Part shown: piece after piece, positions 15,584 through 23,369 of the stretch
Position numbering within the stretch: position 1 is the first letter of the stretch
Layout: each line of letters starts with the position of its first letter
Source of the DNA: Candidatus Parcubacteria bacterium
GTDB lineage: Bacteria; Patescibacteriota; Saccharimonadia; Saccharimonadales; Saccharimonadaceae
Direction: 5' to 3'
NCBI GenBank assembly: GCA_023391075.1
Contig: JAEWBQ010000001.1
Location: forward strand, 1 to 56,396
DNA length: 56,396 bases
Position numbers and translations under genes: made by a program
Notes under the pieces: generated by a model
What the model was told of the DNA's origin: nothing
Database searches by the model: none
The model's input: only the letters and a program-made list of their open reading frames with translations

Positions 15584-16129
15584 ATGACGGAAGTAACGTT
15601 TATTACCGGTAATCAACACAAGGCCGATTATCTGGCGAAGTTGCTGGGGGTTGAGCTTGCACATCAAAAAGTCGCGCTTGATGAACTGCAGTCGACTGAT
15701 CTGCATGAGATTGTGGAGCACAAAGTCCGTCAGGCATACGGGGTGGTGCAGGGGCCGGTGTTGGTCGAAGATGTCAGCCTAGAATTTACGGCGCTCGGCG
15801 CATTGCCGGGTCCGTTCATCAAGTTTTTCGTCGAAGCTGACGACGGACTCGAACACCTATGTCGTATGCTTGATGGCTTTACTGATCGCCGAGCGGTGGC
15901 GCGCTGTAGCTTTGGCTATTTCGACGGTGAATCCGTGCGGTTTTTTGACGGCCAGCTAGAGGGTACGATCACCGATCATCCGCGCGGCGATGGTGGCTAC
16001 GGCTGGGACAAGATATTTTGCCCCGACGGCTACGACGGCAAGACCCGCGCCGAACTTTCTACTCAGGACGACGAAGTGACCTATCGAATCCTTAAGCCGT
16101 TTGCCGCACTGCGCGATTTTCTCGCCTAG
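15584..16129 (+). CDS. rdgB: RdgB/HAM1-type non-canonical purine NTP pyrophosphatase
   Basis: 181 residues. The enzyme hydrolyses ITP, dITP and XTP to monophosphates and keeps deaminated purines out of DNA. Motifs: TFITGNQHKADYL at the N-terminus (phosphate-binding T-G-N-x-x-K), VLVEDVSLEF (active-site Asp), PGPFIKFF, and GDGGYGWDKIF. The canonical Ser-His-Arg near the C-terminus is Thr-Tyr-Arg (VTYRILKPF), which brings it closer to archaeal and eukaryotic HAM1/ITPA forms. The start is at AAAGGAG-ACGCC-ATG; an upstream in-frame extension would pass through the promoter. Confidence 0.88.
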   Translation: MTEVTFITGNQHKADYLAKLLGVELAHQKVALDELQSTDLHEIVEHKVRQAYGVVQGPVLVEDVSLEFTALGALPGPFIKFFVEADDGLEHLCRMLDGFTDRRAVARCSFGYFDGESVRFFDGQLEGTITDHPRGDGGYGWDKIFCPDGYDGKTRAELSTQDDEVTYRILKPFAALRDFLA

Positions 16130-16134
16130 TGCGG

Positions 16135-16151
16135 TATAATAGGGGTATACT
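16135..16151 (+). promoter_or_regulatory. Tandem -10 boxes of pnp
   Basis: TATAAT (16135-16140) and TATACT (16146-16151) upstream of a leader of roughly 105-115 nt. Confidence 0.55.
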
Positions 16152-16177
16152 CGCAGCGTATAGGTGCTGGATAGAGC

Positions 16178-16198
16178 AATGTGTCATTTGAACACATT
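16178..16198 (+). promoter_or_regulatory. Stem-loop in the pnp leader
   Basis: AATGTGT / ACACATT with a 7-nt loop, in the 5' leader. In E. coli the pnp leader is a hairpin target for RNase III and PNPase autoregulation. Whether this one works that way is inference. Confidence 0.4.
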
Positions 16199-16261
16199 TC
16201 TGTACCCGTTACTTATTCGCGAATTTTATAGGATGCGAGTGAACAAAAAGGAGGACAGCAT

Positions 16262-18379
16262 ATGTCTACTATCAACCCAAACGGTAAAGAGATCATCTCG
16301 GTTACCGCTGATTTTTGCGGCCGCCCGCTTACCCTCGAGGTCAACCGTGTCGGTTTCCGCACGACCGGGAGCGTCCTGGTGCGTTACGGCGATACTGTCG
16401 TACTCGGCACCGCAATGGTCGGCAGCAAGCCACTGAGCGGCATGGATTATTTTCCACTCAGTATCGACTATGAAGAAAAGTTTTATGCAGCCGGCAAGAT
16501 TAGCGGAAGCCGCTTCATTAAGCGCGAAGGCCGCCCGAGTGACGAAGCGATTCTAATCGGCCGCTTGATCGACCGCCCAATTCGCCCACTGTTTCCTAAA
16601 GGCTACCGCCAGGAAGTCCAGGTGGTGGCAAGCGTTCTATCGATGGACCCATCGTTCCGCCCAGATATGCCTGCCATGGTTGCCGCAAGTAGCGCTCTGA
16701 CGATTACCGGCGTGCCATTTGATGGCCCGGTTGCCGGCGTGCGCGTCGGCCGTGTCAACGGTGAATTCAAGGCTTTCCTGACAGCCGAAGAGCGCGAGCA
16801 AAGCGACCTCGACCTCGTTGTCGCTGGTACGGCCAGTGGTATCACCATGGTCGAAGCCGGCGCGAACGAAGTCGACGAAGATATGGTTGCCGACGCGATG
16901 GCGTGGGCATTCGACCAGTTCCAGGTTGCCATCAGTCTGCAACGGCAGCTGGCCGAGAAGCTGGCTGTCCAGCCGCTTGAATACGAGCTCGTCCTACCAA
17001 ACGCCGACATCCAAGCCGAAGTCGATGCTTGGGTTGACGGCAAACTGGGCGAAGACCTGCACCGCCCATACCCAGAGCGCAATGAACTGATTGCCGTCCT
17101 GCGCGGTGCCTTCCATGACGCTATGCTTGAGGCCCACGGCGACGACTATGCTGACCAGCGCGGCGAATATGATGAGGCCTTTACGAGCGCCCTGCATAAA
17201 GACGTCCGTAAGCACATTGTCGCTAGCGGCACGCGTCCAGACGGGCGCAAGCTCGACGAAATCCGTCCGCTTTCATCGGAAACCGGCATCCTGCCACGTG
17301 CTCACGGCTCAAGCCTGTTTACGCGCGGCGTCACTCAGGGTATGAATATCGTCACCCTGGCACCCCTCAGCTACGCCCAGATGGTCGACACCATGGAGCA
17401 AAACGATTACGAGCGCCGCTACATGCACCACTACAACGCACCGGGCTACACCGTCGGTGAAGTCCGCCGCCTCGGTTCGCCGGGACGACGCGAAATCGGC
17501 CACGGTTACCTGGCTGAACGCGCTCTGATTCCAGTCCTGCCGTCAGAGGAAGAATTCCCATATGCAATTCGTTCCGTCACCGAAATCATGAGCCAGAATG
17601 GCTCGACCAGCATGGCGGCGACCTGTAGCTCATGTCTCGCTCTGATGGACGCCGGCGTGCCAATCAAGCGCCCGGTCAGTGGTATCGCGATGGGTCTCAT
17701 GATGGACGGCGACACGCCATACGTCATGAGCGACATTGCCGACGCGGAAGACTTTGCGGGTGATATGGACTTCAAGGTCACCGGCACTGAACAGGGTATC
17801 ACGGCTATCCAGATGGACATGAAGGTCCATGGCCTGCCAGTGGAAGTCCTTCGTGAAGCGCTTCATAAGTCGAAGCCAGGCCGCGCCCACATCTTGGCAC
17901 ACATGCTGACCACGCTGGCCGCGCCAAAGACCAGCCTCAGCCCGTACGCCCCACGTATCGAAAAGATCAAGATCAACCCAGACAAGATCGGTGCGGTCAT
18001 CGGCAAGGGCGGAGAGGTGATCAATAAAATCACTGCTGAGACGGGTGCCCAGATCGACATCAAGGACGACGGTCTGATTACCGTGGCCGCCAGCGATACC
18101 GCCAACATTGAAAAGGCGATCAACTGGATCAAGAGCCTGACCGAAGAGCCAGAAGTCGGTAAGATCTACGAAGGCAAGGTTGTCAGCATCAAGGACTTCG
18201 GCGCCTTCATCAATATCATGCCGGGGATTGACGGTATGGTGCACATTAGCCAGCTGGCCGACCACCGTGTGGAAAAAGTTGAGGATATCCTCCACGACGG
18301 CCAGATCGTCAAGGTCAAGCTGACCGGCATCGACGAACGCGGTCGCCTCAGCCTCAGCATCAAAGACGCTGAGCAGTAA
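16262..18379 (+). CDS. pnp: Polynucleotide phosphorylase
   Basis: 705 residues, normal length. A 3'-5' exoribonuclease that uses phosphate and releases NDPs. It has two RNase PH-like domains joined by a helical linker: the first from about residue 15, the second with the active-site region GTRPDGRKLDEIRPLSSE and the catalytic FAGDMDFKVTGT (Asp pair). A KH domain (IKINPDKIGAVIGKGGEVINKI, near 575) and an S1 domain (EGKVVSIKDFGAFINIMPG, near 635) follow. AGGAGG stands 7 nt before the ATG. With RNase J just downstream it gives the cell both directions of RNA decay. Confidence 0.97.
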   Translation: MSTINPNGKEIISVTADFCGRPLTLEVNRVGFRTTGSVLVRYGDTVVLGTAMVGSKPLSGMDYFPLSIDYEEKFYAAGKISGSRFIKREGRPSDEAILIGRLIDRPIRPLFPKGYRQEVQVVASVLSMDPSFRPDMPAMVAASSALTITGVPFDGPVAGVRVGRVNGEFKAFLTAEEREQSDLDLVVAGTASGITMVEAGANEVDEDMVADAMAWAFDQFQVAISLQRQLAEKLAVQPLEYELVLPNADIQAEVDAWVDGKLGEDLHRPYPERNELIAVLRGAFHDAMLEAHGDDYADQRGEYDEAFTSALHKDVRKHIVASGTRPDGRKLDEIRPLSSETGILPRAHGSSLFTRGVTQGMNIVTLAPLSYAQMVDTMEQNDYERRYMHHYNAPGYTVGEVRRLGSPGRREIGHGYLAERALIPVLPSEEEFPYAIRSVTEIMSQNGSTSMAATCSSCLALMDAGVPIKRPVSGIAMGLMMDGDTPYVMSDIADAEDFAGDMDFKVTGTEQGITAIQMDMKVHGLPVEVLREALHKSKPGRAHILAHMLTTLAAPKTSLSPYAPRIEKIKINPDKIGAVIGKGGEVINKITAETGAQIDIKDDGLITVAASDTANIEKAINWIKSLTEEPEVGKIYEGKVVSIKDFGAFINIMPGIDGMVHISQLADHRVEKVEDILHDGQIVKVKLTGIDERGRLSLSIKDAEQ

Positions 18380-18385
18380 TAGCGC

Positions 18386-18426
18386 CCAACCAAGAACAGC
18401 CCACAATACGGGCTGTTTTTGGTTGG
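18386..18426 (+). terminator. Terminator of pnp
   Basis: A 17-bp stem with a single G-T pair: CCAACCAAGAACAGCCC against GGGCTGTTTTTGGTTGG, loop of 7 nt. The T-run lies inside the 3' arm. Confidence 0.8.
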
Positions 18427-18439
18427 TAAGCAGGAAAAT

Positions 18440-18498
18440 AGCCCGCAAGAACGAGCTCGGCCAGAACGAAAGGTTCCGGGGCTATGTTCCCGCGGGCT
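18440..18498 (-). terminator. Terminator of the 18482 orphan gene, loop holds a 17-nt element
   Basis: On the minus strand AGCCCGC / GCGGGCT, then an inner GAAC / GTTC pair, followed by ATTTTCC. The stem includes the last codons of the gene. The loop contains, at 18454-18470, the exact complement of nucleotides near the 5' end of the same mRNA. Confidence 0.6.
18454..18470 (+). repeat. Left arm of a 17-bp inverted repeat flanking an orphan gene
   Basis: AGCTCGGCCAGAACGAA; its perfect inverse complement is at 18962-18978. The two arms bracket one gene and its promoter-proximal leader. No target-site duplication and no transposase are visible. Confidence 0.85.
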
Positions 18499-18934
18499 TG
18501 TGCCGCCAGTGTTCCTCCTTTTGATAGTACTGCGGGTCACCGTAGGGGGTGTACGGAGCAGGACTGCCGACTTCCCGCACGATGAGCGGTATGCCAGGTA
18601 CGTCGCCCTGCAGTTGTCGATTGAGGTTGACGGCTTCAGAGAGAGGGCGTGCCACGGTGGCCGTTGATCTGGAGTCGGCGAGCGCCCTTTCAATTATCGC
18701 TTCCAATTCCGGAAAGCTGCCATGCGGAGATGACACCTCCATTGCTTCGATGATGATGTCGCAATCCTCCACGCGAAGCGCTTTAGGAGGCCGTGAAGCG
18801 CGCTGTCGCAGGAAACGCCGACAGGAGCGTGTGATCGAAAGTACACATATACCCACAAGCAGCACGAAGGGCGCGATGCCAAACGACGCGAGGACGATGA
18901 CACCAAAGAGCTGCAAGATTTGTATAACGTTCAT
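18482..18934 (-). CDS. Small membrane protein, orphan
   Basis: 150 residues. One or two N-terminal transmembrane segments (about residues 4-34, VIVLASFGIAPFVLLVGICV) are followed by a basic stretch (RSCRRFLRQR) and a soluble cytoplasmic domain of about 110 residues ending in a Pro- and Tyr-rich tail. No family is recognised. AGAGGTG precedes the ATG. The promoter is TTGACA-16-TAATAT (18988-19015 minus). The 5' end of its transcript (+4 to +20) is perfectly complementary to the loop of its own terminator. It follows another orphan gene on the same strand and may be co-transcribed with it. Confidence 0.7.
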   Translation of the reverse strand: MNVIQILQLFGVIVLASFGIAPFVLLVGICVLSITRSCRRFLRQRASRPPKALRVEDCDIIIEAMEVSSPHGSFPELEAIIERALADSRSTATVARPLSEAVNLNRQLQGDVPGIPLIVREVGSPAPYTPYGDPQYYQKEEHWRHKPAGT

Positions 18935-18961
18935 GAGACACCTCTCGGTGGAAGGGGCGAG

Positions 18962-18978
18962 TTCGTTCTGGCCGAGCT
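18962..18978 (-). repeat. Right arm of the 17-bp inverted repeat
   Basis: TTCGTTCTGGCCGAGCT on the plus strand. On the minus-strand transcript it spans about nucleotides +4 to +20. Confidence 0.85.
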
Positions 18979-18987
18979 ATTTACTGT

Positions 18988-19015
18988 ATATTACAACTTT
19001 AATTTCAAATGTCAA
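18988..19015 (-). promoter_or_regulatory. Promoter of the 18482 orphan gene
   Basis: Minus strand TTGACA (19010-19015), 16-nt spacer, TAATAT (18988-18993). The -35 lies just after the stop of the upstream orphan gene. Confidence 0.7.
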
Positions 19016-19026
19016 TCGCGATGCGA

Positions 19027-19521
19027 CTAAGCGGCGATACCACTGGGCTGACGCTGCTCGGACGCGGATGGGGCATCGGTATGCTCATCTGAAGTAAGCA
19101 TTGTCTCGGTCGGCTCGCTGCCATCCTGGTAGATGGCCTGGATGAACGGCGCTTCAATTTCGGCGCGCTTCTGCTTGTTGGTCATCGTGTGGTCGTACGG
19201 GTCGTCATTATATGGTGGCCGCCAAATCTGCGTATTGCTATAGGCCATACCTCTGATCAGGTCAGCTTGCTTCTGGCGAAGCTTCGCAATTTTTGTGGCG
19301 AGCGCCTGATGCTCCTCGAACATTACCTCGCGAGTATGGAACTCGCCGGTTTGGCTGAGGGCAATCAGCCCGAGGGTAAGCTTGTAGTGGCGAGTTTCTA
19401 ACTCGTGAAGTATCTGACTGATCGGGGTCGTCTCGTGATGAAGTTGAATCCGCGGATTATCTACGCTTTCTTCGATACTCTCGAAATCTTTAGTGGTAGA
19501 AGCGACTATTTCAACTGTCAT
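19027..19521 (-). CDS. Orphan cytoplasmic protein
   Basis: 164 residues, soluble, no signal peptide. The centre (about residues 35-90) is helical with a heptad-like pattern (ILHELETRHYKLTLGLIAL, EEHQALATKIAKLRQKQ), which suggests a short coiled coil. The C-terminus is acidic and rich in Ser, Thr and Pro. No family recognised. It has AAGAGGT before the ATG, a TGC-TATACT extended -10 about 30 nt upstream (19551-19556 minus), and no clear terminator before the next orphan gene, so the two may form a unit. Confidence 0.7.
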   Translation of the reverse strand: MTVEIVASTTKDFESIEESVDNPRIQLHHETTPISQILHELETRHYKLTLGLIALSQTGEFHTREVMFEEHQALATKIAKLRQKQADLIRGMAYSNTQIWRPPYNDDPYDHTMTNKQKRAEIEAPFIQAIYQDGSEPTETMLTSDEHTDAPSASEQRQPSGIAA

Positions 19522-19550
19522 ATGAGACCTCTTTTAACTCTGGTGGCCGT

Positions 19551-19556
19551 AGTATA
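19551..19556 (-). promoter_or_regulatory. -10 box of the 19027 orphan gene
   Basis: TATACT in TGC-TATACT context on the minus strand; leader of about 22 nt with AAGAGGT. Confidence 0.5.
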
Positions 19557-19635
19557 GCACTAGCAGAAAGGCGCTGATAGGGTAATTTGTACATCATTTA
19601 GGAGTGGGTATTTGAGAGGTTCTGCCGGGCCGGTG

Positions 19636-19641
19636 TATACT
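19636..19641 (+). promoter_or_regulatory. -10 box of the 19648 membrane-protein gene
   Basis: TATACT, 6 nt before the ATG at 19648; it decides that start against an upstream in-frame ATG at 19612. Confidence 0.6.
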
Positions 19642-19647
19642 GACGAC

Positions 19648-19974
19648 ATGAAGCGTACGACCAGTAGCCACATCACCACCGAACAGCAGCTCGATGCACA
19701 CCTCGCGAACCTGCGACGCACCAAGCAGCGCTACGCTCAGCATCAGCGCCGCCTGGAATATATTCAGGACTGGTCGGTAGTCGCGATGGTCGTCGCGCTG
19801 GCACTCGTAACGCTATACTGGCAGCAGCTGACGCATGGTCAGCCGCAGTCGGTCGTCTATGCGCTCGATAGTGCCCGCCGTACTCTCATGTATGTCGTCG
19901 CACTCAGCGCGGTCAGCTATGCGCTGCGCCGCATCTATCGGCATCATGCCTCATCTGCCGCTGCAGGGGAATAG
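19648..19974 (+). CDS. Small two-helix membrane protein
   Basis: 108 residues. A charged helical N-terminus (HLANLRRTKQRYAQHQRRLEY, likely a short coiled coil) precedes two transmembrane helices (WSVVAMVVALALVTLYW and LMYVVALSAVSYALRRIY) and a His-rich tail. Function unknown. The leaderless start is fixed by TATACT 6 nt upstream. Confidence 0.7.
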   Translation: MKRTTSSHITTEQQLDAHLANLRRTKQRYAQHQRRLEYIQDWSVVAMVVALALVTLYWQQLTHGQPQSVVYALDSARRTLMYVVALSAVSYALRRIYRHHASSAAAGE

Positions 19975-19996
19975 CTCGCTGGCCTGCGTAGCAGCG

Positions 19997-20002
19997 TATA
20001 AT
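19997..20002 (+). promoter_or_regulatory. -10 box driving the 38-residue ORF and the UDG gene
   Basis: TATAAT, 6 nt before the ATG at 20009. Confidence 0.6.
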
Positions 20003-20008
20003 AGAACC

Positions 20009-20125
20009 ATGGCACGAATAGGCAGAGTATTACGATCGACGGTGGTTTTGGAAATCGCCTGGTGGTTGGCGCCCAAGGTGTGGCGCGCCGTGCAGCGCCG
20101 CTTGGCGGAGAAAAAGCGACCCTAA
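20009..20125 (+). CDS. 38-residue leaderless micro-ORF upstream of UDG
   Basis: MARIGRVLRSTVVLEIAWWL then a basic amphipathic tail ending EKKRP. It could be a small membrane-associated peptide: one hydrophobic stretch with basic ends. The ORF starts 6 nt after TATAAT and its TAA shares a base with the ATG of the uracil-DNA glycosylase gene (TAATG). It may therefore be mainly a way to deliver ribosomes to a gene that has no Shine-Dalgarno of its own. The UDG reading frame is also open across this stretch in another frame, but begins before the promoter only by shadow sequence. Confidence 0.6.
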   Translation: MARIGRVLRSTVVLEIAWWLAPKVWRAVQRRLAEKKRP

Positions 20126-20712
20126 TGGATAAACAGGTCCAGCTCGAGGCGCTCGCGACGGAAATTATCACACATAATGTCTGCCCAGAGCTGGCAGCTC
20201 AAGCGACCCAGCTTGTCATGGGCGACGGTAACCCAAGTGCCGACATCGTGATTATCGGCGAGGCGCCTGGCAAAAAAGAAGATGAGCAGGGCAAGCCCTT
20301 TATCGGGGCGGCAGGCAAGTTCCTCGACGCAATGCTGGCGCAGGCCGGCATGGAGCGGGGAGACGTGTACATTACCAATATCGTCAAATACCGCCCGCCT
20401 AATAACCGCGACCCCAAACCTGCCGAAAAGGAAGCCTTCTGGCCGTATCTGCTACGCCAGCTCGAAATTATCAATCCCAAGGTCATCATCACTCTCGGCC
20501 GGCACAGTATGGGGTATTTTTTGCCCGACGCGGTCATTGGCGACGTGCATGGACAGGCGTTTCGGGAAAAAGTGAAGTATCACGACGGCCGCGAACACGA
20601 GTGGCTGATCGTGCCGCTCTACCATCCGGCTGCCGCGCTGTATAACGGCAGTCTCCGCCAAACGCTGATCGACGATTTTCTGCGTGTCCCCGCAATGATT
20701 GCTCAGGGGTAA
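20125..20712 (+). CDS. udg: Family-4 uracil-DNA glycosylase without Fe-S ligands
   Basis: 195 residues. It excises uracil from DNA. Motif 1 is GEAPGKKEDEQGKPFIG and motif 2 ends in PLYHPAAALYN. Family-4 enzymes normally hold a 4Fe-4S cluster with four Cys: a Cys-x-x-Cys near the N-terminus, one in the V-K-C-R-P-P segment and one about 16 residues later. Here the segments read ITHNVCPELAAQ, IVKYRPPNNRDP and KEAFWPYL, so only one Cys (residue 20) is left in the whole protein. The fold may be held by other contacts. The start overlaps the stop of the 38-residue ORF. Confidence 0.9.
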   Translation: MDKQVQLEALATEIITHNVCPELAAQATQLVMGDGNPSADIVIIGEAPGKKEDEQGKPFIGAAGKFLDAMLAQAGMERGDVYITNIVKYRPPNNRDPKPAEKEAFWPYLLRQLEIINPKVIITLGRHSMGYFLPDAVIGDVHGQAFREKVKYHDGREHEWLIVPLYHPAAALYNGSLRQTLIDDFLRVPAMIAQG

Positions 20713-20713
20713 T

Positions 20714-20742
20714 TTGCATTATCGTAGGCTTTTTGCTATAAT
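20714..20742 (+). promoter_or_regulatory. Promoter of the RNase J gene
   Basis: TTGCAT (20714-20719), 17-nt spacer, extended -10 TGC-TATAAT (20737-20742). The leader is about 105 nt and ends with AAAAGGAG. Confidence 0.8.
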
Positions 20743-20855
20743 GGAATTACTTACAAAGAGGGGACTACTACTGTTATATGCCGTACCATCCCCGCACTCG
20801 TATTTTATTTTGCAAATATCATTTTATTTCATAGCTAAAAGGAGAAATAAACTAT

Positions 20856-23009
20856 ATGGGTCAACGACGACTCGTTAACGCTACCCCGGACGATCAGAAT
20901 AAGCGTCCACAGGGGCAGCAGCGACAGAAATCAAACAACAGCGTCCTGAATGCCACCACTACCCGCAAGGGCGAGGTATTCCGGGCGCAGCGCCGGGTGA
21001 GCGAAAACGTCAACGCCCGCGCCTCACAGCACGTCATCAACGTGCCAGTGAATAAATCACTCTATAACGGCTACGGTGGCCGCCAGTTCTCTATGGCTGA
21101 CCAGCCAAAGAAGCCCCGCGCTCCACGTCCGACGCTTCGGATCATGCCAATCGGCGGCCTGGGCGAAATGGGTATCGGCAAGAACATGATGGCTATCGAG
21201 TACGACAATGACATCATCGTGATTGACTGTGGCTTCCTGTTCCCAGGTAGCGACTACCCAGGTATCAACTACATCACGCCTGACATCACCTACCTCGAAG
21301 AAAACAAGCACAAAATCCGCGGCCAGGTCTTTACGCACGGTCACCTTGACCACATTGGGGCCTATCGCCACGTCGCGCACAAAATTCCTGCGCCAGTGTA
21401 CGGTTCGAAGTTTACGCTTGGCATGATCCAGCGCACCATGGAAGAAGCCACCAGTGGCTACGAGCCTGACTACCACGTCATGGATCCAGAAGCACACGAG
21501 CGCGTTCAACTGGGTGATAGCTTCAGCATTGAATTGGTCCGTGTGAACCACTCGATCCCAGACGCTACCGCTGTCGTTATCCGTACCCCGATGGGTGTGC
21601 TGGTCGACACCGGTGACTGGCGCTTCGAAGACGCACCGGTCGACGGCAAGAAGTTCGACCTCGAGCGCCTGACCGAAATCGCCACCACCGAAGGCATCTT
21701 GATGCTGATGAACGAATCGACCAACTGTGAGTCAGAAGGCACCCACACGCACGGCGAGTTCGACATCCAGCAGTCGATGGGGCAGGTGATGGAGAAGTAT
21801 CCGAACTCACGTCTTATCTTGAGCTGTTTCTCGTCACAGATCCACCGTATGCAGGTCATCCTTGAAGAAGCCAAGAAGCATGACCGCAAGGTTGCGTTCG
21901 CTGGTTACTCGATGATCCAGAACCTCGAAGTAGCCCTGCGCGCTGGCACGATCAAGATTCCAAAAGACGTCGTCGTCAAGATGGAAGACGTCGTCAAGAT
22001 GCCTGACGGCAAGGTAACGATCGTCTGTACCGGTTCCCAGGGTGAGTTCAACGCCGTCCTGAACCGCATGGCGTCAGGCGCGCACAAGTTCATCAAGATC
22101 AAGAACAGCGACGTCGTGGTCTTCAGCTCGAACCCGATTCCTGGTAACGAAAAGTACGTCGTCCGCACCGTCGACGGCCTGATGCGCGAAGGTAGCGATG
22201 TTATCCAAAACGGCAAGACGCACCTGACCGGCATCGGCCCACTCCACCTTTCAGGCCACGGCTACTACGACGACCACGTCAAGCTGATCAATGCCCTGAA
22301 CCCAACCTACTACATGCCAATCCACGGTGAATTCCACATGCTCGTCCACAACGCCGAGCTGGCCGAAAAAGAAGCCGGCATCAAGCGCGACAACATCTTT
22401 GTCTGCGACAGCGGTGACGTCATCGAAATCGACCACGACGGCGCCAAAAAAGCCGGTCGTATCCCAGTCGGCGGCATCATGTATGACGACAGCGGTGCGA
22501 TCGTTTCCGAAGTCGTCCTCAAGGACCGCATCCACATGGCAGCCGAAGGTATGTTCGTGGTCGTGCTGACGGTCCAGCGCGGCAGCGGCCGCCTCATGAC
22601 CAGCCCGGACATCATCAGCCGTGGTTTCATCTATCTGCGCGACAGCGAGGAATTGATGGGTATGATCCGCCAGTACCTCAAGCAAAAGGTCGCCCGCAGC
22701 TTCAGCGGCAAAAAGATCGACCTCGACCAGATCAAGAAGGAACTGAAGGACGAAATCACGCACATCCTGTACGACCAGACCCGTCGCACCCCGATCGTGA
22801 TCCCTGTGATCAACGAAATCGGTGGCGGTGGCAAGCCGCAGCGCGAGGGCAATCGTCAGCAAGGCGAGGGCCGTCCGCAGCAGGAAGGCAAGCAGCAGGG
22901 TGGTGAATTCAAGCGCCCGGCTCAGCGCAACTTCCCGCCGCGCCAGGTGCCTGATACCGAAGCGAACGATACACGCTCACGCGAAGCCGCGACGCAGCGC
23001 CCGTACTAA
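20856..23009 (+). CDS. rnj: Ribonuclease J
   Basis: 717 residues. It is a metallo-beta-lactamase and beta-CASP ribonuclease with 5'-3' exonuclease and endonuclease activity on mRNA. The zinc motif FTHGHLDHIGAY is at residues 159-170 and GVLVDTGDWRF follows. The beta-CASP region includes LSCFSSQIHRM and VCTGSQGE, and LSGHGYYDDH and MPIHGEFHML follow. Compared with B. subtilis RNase J1 (555) it has an extra ~90-residue basic, Gln/Asn-rich N-terminus and a Gln/Gly/Arg-rich C-terminus of about 55 residues, both likely disordered and RNA-binding. Led by AAAAGGAG. Confidence 0.95.
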   Translation: MGQRRLVNATPDDQNKRPQGQQRQKSNNSVLNATTTRKGEVFRAQRRVSENVNARASQHVINVPVNKSLYNGYGGRQFSMADQPKKPRAPRPTLRIMPIGGLGEMGIGKNMMAIEYDNDIIVIDCGFLFPGSDYPGINYITPDITYLEENKHKIRGQVFTHGHLDHIGAYRHVAHKIPAPVYGSKFTLGMIQRTMEEATSGYEPDYHVMDPEAHERVQLGDSFSIELVRVNHSIPDATAVVIRTPMGVLVDTGDWRFEDAPVDGKKFDLERLTEIATTEGILMLMNESTNCESEGTHTHGEFDIQQSMGQVMEKYPNSRLILSCFSSQIHRMQVILEEAKKHDRKVAFAGYSMIQNLEVALRAGTIKIPKDVVVKMEDVVKMPDGKVTIVCTGSQGEFNAVLNRMASGAHKFIKIKNSDVVVFSSNPIPGNEKYVVRTVDGLMREGSDVIQNGKTHLTGIGPLHLSGHGYYDDHVKLINALNPTYYMPIHGEFHMLVHNAELAEKEAGIKRDNIFVCDSGDVIEIDHDGAKKAGRIPVGGIMYDDSGAIVSEVVLKDRIHMAAEGMFVVVLTVQRGSGRLMTSPDIISRGFIYLRDSEELMGMIRQYLKQKVARSFSGKKIDLDQIKKELKDEITHILYDQTRRTPIVIPVINEIGGGGKPQREGNRQQGEGRPQQEGKQQGGEFKRPAQRNFPPRQVPDTEANDTRSREAATQRPY

Positions 23010-23021
23010 TACGCAGCGCAC

Positions 23022-23056
23022 AAAAACACCCCCGATGTAACGGGGATGTTTTTGAT
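23022..23056. terminator. Terminator after the RNase J gene
   Basis: Imperfect stem AACACCCCCG / CGGGGATGTT with T-runs on both strands, so it may also stop transcription from the minus-strand micro-operon. Confidence 0.7.
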
Positions 23057-23103
23057 GGGAACCAGCCACGACATACCAACTTGGGTGATATAGCGTGGTC
23101 GAT

Positions 23104-23134
23104 GCCGGACGCTGAGGGTTGCTCTGCGTCCGGC
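23104..23134 (-). terminator. 3' hairpin of the micro-operon
   Basis: GCCGGACGC / GCGTCCGGC, 9 bp, 13-nt loop, no T-run. Possibly an RNA-stabilising hairpin upstream of the true terminator at 23022-23056. Confidence 0.45.
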
Positions 23135-23152
23135 GTATCCCCGGAAGGGAGG

Positions 23153-23368
23153 TCAACAGGCCGGTGGCGGTGCGGGCGGTGTGCTCGCATCGTTCCTCCG
23201 GCTGGCCTGTGCATGGTCGTGCGTACGCTCGTTCTCCTCATGGGGCGACGATCGCTTGGCCTGCTGTAGCTGATGCCGCTTTGCGGCGTCAGCCGCGATG
23301 CGCGCCATGCGGCGCGCGGACTTCCGCTCGATGCTGCTCTCGAGCTCCTTGCGTGACTTCTCGGCCAT
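23153..23368 (-). CDS. 71-residue basic protein, second gene of a micro-operon
   Basis: The N-terminal half is a strongly charged helix (SRKELESSIERKSARRMARI) that continues to about residue 40. The C-terminal half is disordered, rich in His, Glu, Arg and Pro. It could bind nucleic acid or a partner protein; no family recognised. Its ATG follows the stop of the upstream 43-residue ORF after one base, and GAGGAGTGAG in the end of that ORF gives a ribosome site. Confidence 0.6.
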   Translation of the reverse strand: MAEKSRKELESSIERKSARRMARIAADAAKRHQLQQAKRSSPHEENERTHDHAQASRRNDASTPPAPPPAC

Positions 23369-23369
23369 C

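Noticed and set aside
16130..16261. Riboswitch in the pnp leader
   Set aside because: Only one short hairpin is visible; no known aptamer core was recognised.
18454..18978. 17-bp inverted repeat as transposon ends
   Set aside because: No transposase, no target-site duplication (flanks differ), and the arms coincide with the 5' end and terminator loop of one transcript.
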